Source of the DNA: Pseudomonadota bacterium
GTDB taxonomy: Bacteria > Pseudomonadota > Alphaproteobacteria > Rhodospirillales > 2-02-FULL-58-16
Assembly (NCBI GenBank): GCA_022560215.1
Contig: JADFTO010000134.1
Location: 1-7,674 of the forward strand
Direction of reading: 5' to 3'
DNA: 7,674 nt
The position numbers were made by a program, and so were the translations under genes. The notes beneath the pieces are model-generated. The model made no database searches and was not told the origin of the DNA. It saw only the letters and a program-made list of their open reading frames with translations. Numbering within the stretch: the first letter of the stretch is position 1; every line of letters starts with the position of its first letter. Positions 6,247-7,674 of this stretch are shown in pieces.

Positions 6247-6696
6247 TTAACTCGTCGTCGGGTTGGAGAGCTTGTCCACGCGCCCCGCGTGGCGGCCGCC
6301 CTCGAACCCGGTTTCCAGGAACTGTTTCAGGCATTCGCGGGCGACGTCGGGGCCGATCATCCGCCCGCCGAAGCAGATCACATTGGCGTCGTTGTGCTTG
6401 CGCGCCATCTGCGCGCCAAGCGCGTCGTGCACCAGGGCGGCGCGGATTCCCTGGTGGCGGTTGGCGGCGATGCTGATGCCGATGCCGCTGCCGCAGACCA
6501 AGACCCCGCGCCGGGCCCGGCCCCCCCCGATGGCCGCCGACAGGGCGTAGGCATAATCCGGATAATCGACCGATTCCGGCCCCTCGGCGCCGAGATCAAG
6601 GACGGCGTACCCCATGTCCGCCAGGTCCTCCTTGAGAACGGTTTTGAGCTCGTATCCGGCATGGTCGCTGGCGATGGCGATGGTTTCCGAGGACAT
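6247..6696 (-). CDS. rpiB: Ribose-5-phosphate isomerase B
   Basis: RpiB interconverts ribose 5-phosphate and ribulose 5-phosphate in the pentose phosphate pathway; ribulose 5-phosphate is also the substrate of RibB in the same operon. The 149-residue protein is typical in size. It carries IASDHAGYELK at 8-18, DYPDYA at 44-49, GVLVCGSGIGISIAANRH at 64-81 with the catalytic-type C68, and ARKHNDANVICFGGRMIG at 98-115. The ATG at 6696 has GGAG three bases upstream, a short spacing. It is the first gene of the minus-strand cluster, directly downstream of the predicted promoter. The related galactose-6-phosphate isomerase subunits are less likely because the gene is single and shares the rpiB-glyA context seen in Alphaproteobacteria. 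Confidence 0.95.
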   Translation of the reverse strand: MSSETIAIASDHAGYELKTVLKEDLADMGYAVLDLGAEGPESVDYPDYAYALSAAIGGGRARRGVLVCGSGIGISIAANRHQGIRAALVHDALGAQMARKHNDANVICFGGRMIGPDVARECLKQFLETGFEGGRHAGRVDKLSNPTTS

Positions 6697-6748
6697 GTGC
6701 TCCGTCCGCTGCCGGGGTGGCTGCTCGAGGCGTTCTGATCAGGCGCCC

Positions 6749-6778
6749 TAGATACCATATATCGGATTGCCCTGCCAA
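6749..6778 (-). promoter_or_regulatory. Predicted sigma70-type promoter for the rpiB-glyA-nrdR-rib operon
   Basis: On the minus strand TTGGCA (6778-6773) is followed after 18 bases by TATCTA (6754-6749). This is the most AT-rich part of the divergent region and lies about 50 bases before the rpiB ATG. The boxes match the usual consensus at most positions, but the spacing is one base longer than ideal. No transcript evidence is available, so this is a prediction. Confidence 0.45.
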
Positions 6779-6798
6779 CCTGCCACAAATTGTCGCGT
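6752..6798. promoter_or_regulatory. Pair of NrdR-box-like sites over the operon promoter
   Basis: Compared with the published palindromic consensus acaCwAtATaTwGtgt, site 6752-6767 (ATACCATATATCGGAT) matches 11 of 16 positions, including all six most conserved ones. Site 6783-6798 (CCACAAATTGTCGCGT) matches 10 of 16 and five of those six. Their starts are 31 bp apart, leaving 15 bp between them. Genuine NrdR boxes occur in pairs about three helical turns apart. The first site overlaps the predicted -10 box and spacer, and the second lies just upstream of the -35. Binding here would repress the operon that encodes NrdR. The match was made by eye and the sites are imperfect. Confidence 0.45.
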
Positions 6799-6903
6799 AA
6801 GATAGGGCCCGGCGCGTCCGCCCGCCGTGGCCGACTCTTTCGCCCTGGATGAGGGGGAGCTTGCGTTTAAGGCCGTAATATCAATCCCTTCGCGTCGTTC
6901 GAG

Positions 6904-6918
6904 CCGTGACTTTCACGG
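6904..6918. promoter_or_regulatory. Short perfect palindrome, possible operator
   Basis: CCGTGA and TCACGG flank the three bases CTT. The palindrome lies about 115 bases before the transporter start and is not followed by a T-run, so it does not look like a terminator. A regulator-binding site is possible, but the regulator is unknown. Confidence 0.3.
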
Positions 6919-6949
6919 TCCGTCGTCGCCTTGCCGGTCCGCTTCGGGG

Positions 6950-6969
6950 CGCCAGGAGGCAACCTGGCG
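6950..6969. promoter_or_regulatory. Perfect 7-bp palindrome next to the transporter -35 box, possible operator
   Basis: CGCCAGG (6950-6956) and CCTGGCG (6963-6969) are separated by six bases and end two bases before TTGACA. The position and 20-bp span suit a dimeric regulator controlling the transporter. It could instead be a chance hairpin. No T-run follows, which argues against a terminator. Confidence 0.4.
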
Positions 6970-6971
6970 TC

Positions 6972-7000
6972 TTGACAAGGGAGAATAGCGCCCGGCGTAT
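6972..7000 (+). promoter_or_regulatory. Predicted promoter of the transporter gene
   Basis: A perfect TTGACA (6972-6977) is followed by a weak -10 candidate, GCGTAT at 6995-7000 with a 17-base spacer, or GTATAC at 6997-7002 with 19. The poor -10 suggests low basal or activated expression. The start of translation is 34 bases beyond. Confidence 0.42.
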
Positions 7001-7033
7001 ACCCACCGGCAGCGGGCAAGAGGAGGTGCGGAT

Positions 7034-7674
7034 TTGAGCCCCAAGGCGCTGTCCCTCGCCGTGCTGGCGATTTGTCAAGTGGCCGCCATGGCGCTCTGGT
7101 TTTCGGCCTCCGCCGTGCTGCCGTCCCTGCAGGCGGAGTACGCGCTGACGGCGGACCAGGCGTCGCTCTACACCAGCGCCGTGCAGGCCGGTTTCGTCGC
7201 CGGCACGCTGGCCAGCGCCTTCCTCGGGCTCGCCGACCGAATCGACCCGCGCCGCTTCTTCATGGCGGCGACCTTGCTGGCGGCGGCGGCCAACGGGCTC
7301 ATCCTGCTGTTCGAACCCACCTCGGCCGCAGTCGTTCTTTGCCGCTTCGTCACCGGCGCCTGCATGGCCGGGGTCTACCCCGTGGGCATGAAGCTGGCCA
7401 CCACTTGGGCCGACGGCGACATGGGGCTTCTGGTGGGGCTCCTGGTCGGGGCGTTGACCCTGGGCTCGGCCTCGCCGCACCTGTTCAACGCCTTCGGCGG
7501 CCTCGACTGGCGCTTCACCATCGGCGCCGCTTCCGCCGTCTCCCTGATCGCGGCGCTGTTGATCAACGCCGTCCGCATCGGGCCCAAGGCGCGGCCCTCG
7601 CCGCCTTTCGATCCGGGCGCCGCCTTCGCCGGCTTCACCACGCCGGCCCTCAGGCTGGCCAACTTCGGATACCT
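7034..7674 (+). CDS. Major facilitator superfamily transporter (N-terminal half, cut by window edge)
   Basis: The visible 213 codons encode an inner-membrane transporter of unknown substrate. About six hydrophobic helices can be seen: near residues 6-30, 46-66, 75-93, 98-122, 130-154 and 160-180, followed by a hydrophilic loop (about 181-198) where the central loop of a 12-helix protein is expected. The loop between helices 2 and 3 has GLADRIDPRR at 65-74, a form of the superfamily's motif A. Helix 4 has CRFVTGACMAGVYPVGMK. The start is TTG at 7034, seven bases after AGGAGG (7021-7026); a stop codon in frame at 6986-6988 and no ATG between them leave this as the best choice, since the first internal ATG (residue 19) would remove most of helix 1. 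It is transcribed divergently from rpiB. The substrate cannot be inferred. Confidence 0.88.
   Translation, partial: MSPKALSLAVLAICQVAAMALWFSASAVLPSLQAEYALTADQASLYTSAVQAGFVAGTLASAFLGLADRIDPRRFFMAATLLAAAANGLILLFEPTSAAVVLCRFVTGACMAGVYPVGMKLATTWADGDMGLLVGLLVGALTLGSASPHLFNAFGGLDWRFTIGAASAVSLIAALLINAVRIGPKARPSPPFDPGAAFAGFTTPALRLANFGY

Larger units (their letters stand above)
6697..7033. other. Divergent intergenic region between rpiB and the transporter gene
   Basis: The 337 bases without a gene hold the promoter and NrdR-like sites at the left (6749-6798). At the right (6904-7002) are two short perfect palindromes and the transporter promoter. The middle part, about 6799-6900, shows no gene, RNA or clear signal, apart from GCGTTTAAGGCCG at 6863-6875, which resembles 3275-3287 inside the palindromic element at 12 of 13 positions. 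Confidence 0.7.

Noticed and set aside
4975..6738. Long plus-strand open frame of 587 codons antisense to glyA and rpiB
   Set aside because: It lies opposite two clearly recognised enzymes, has no recognisable motifs and no ribosome binding site, and is the expected codon-bias shadow in GC-rich DNA.
6799..6903. tRNA or small RNA gene in the divergent region
   Set aside because: No cloverleaf, no T-loop consensus and no promoter-terminator pair could be found.
6950..6969. Rho-independent terminator
   Set aside because: The stem is followed by TCTTGACA, not a T-run, and no gene on either strand ends just before it.

Overview
The window is GC-rich chromosomal DNA. Its gene order (rpiB, glyA, nrdR, ribD, ribE, ribB, ribH, nusB, thiL, all on the minus strand) is a housekeeping arrangement typical of Alphaproteobacteria. 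The protein sequences read best as a Rhodospirillales-type organism, but the exact taxon cannot be fixed from the sequence alone.

Reading the minus strand from right to left: an AT-richer divergent promoter region (6697-7033) drives rpiB (sugar-phosphate isomerase), then glyA (serine hydroxymethyltransferase) and nrdR (repressor of ribonucleotide reductase genes). Next come the riboflavin genes ribD, ribE, ribB and ribH, followed by nusB (antitermination factor) and the start of thiL (thiamine-phosphate kinase), which runs off the left edge. Genes are packed with 17-base overlaps (nrdR/ribD, nusB/thiL), 4-base overlaps (ribE/ribB, ribH/nusB) or a 1-base gap (ribB/ribH), so most of the operon looks translationally coupled. 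RibD, RibE, RibB and RibH cover the riboflavin pathway except GTP cyclohydrolase II. The C-terminal half of RibB has the fold region for that enzyme but lacks its zinc cysteines, so the first step must be encoded elsewhere.

The tight packing is broken once, between ribD and ribE, by a 261-bp palindromic MITE-like element (3076-3336). It has about 32-bp inverted ends, is flanked by TTA on both sides, and sits exactly against the ribD stop codon. Removing the element plus one TTA would leave ribD-TAA-GCC-ATG-ribE. The element is a multiple of three long and has no stop codon in the ribD frame, so it may be a translation-tolerant insertion.

To the right, on the plus strand, is the N-terminal half of a major facilitator superfamily transporter with a TTG start and a strong ribosome binding site. 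Other points of interest are two NrdR-box-like sites 31 bp apart over the predicted rpiB promoter, and a three-copy 18-bp G-rich repeat that forms the NusB C-terminus and leads directly into the thiL start. No wholly new multi-gene system is visible; the novelty lies in the element and the regulatory sites.
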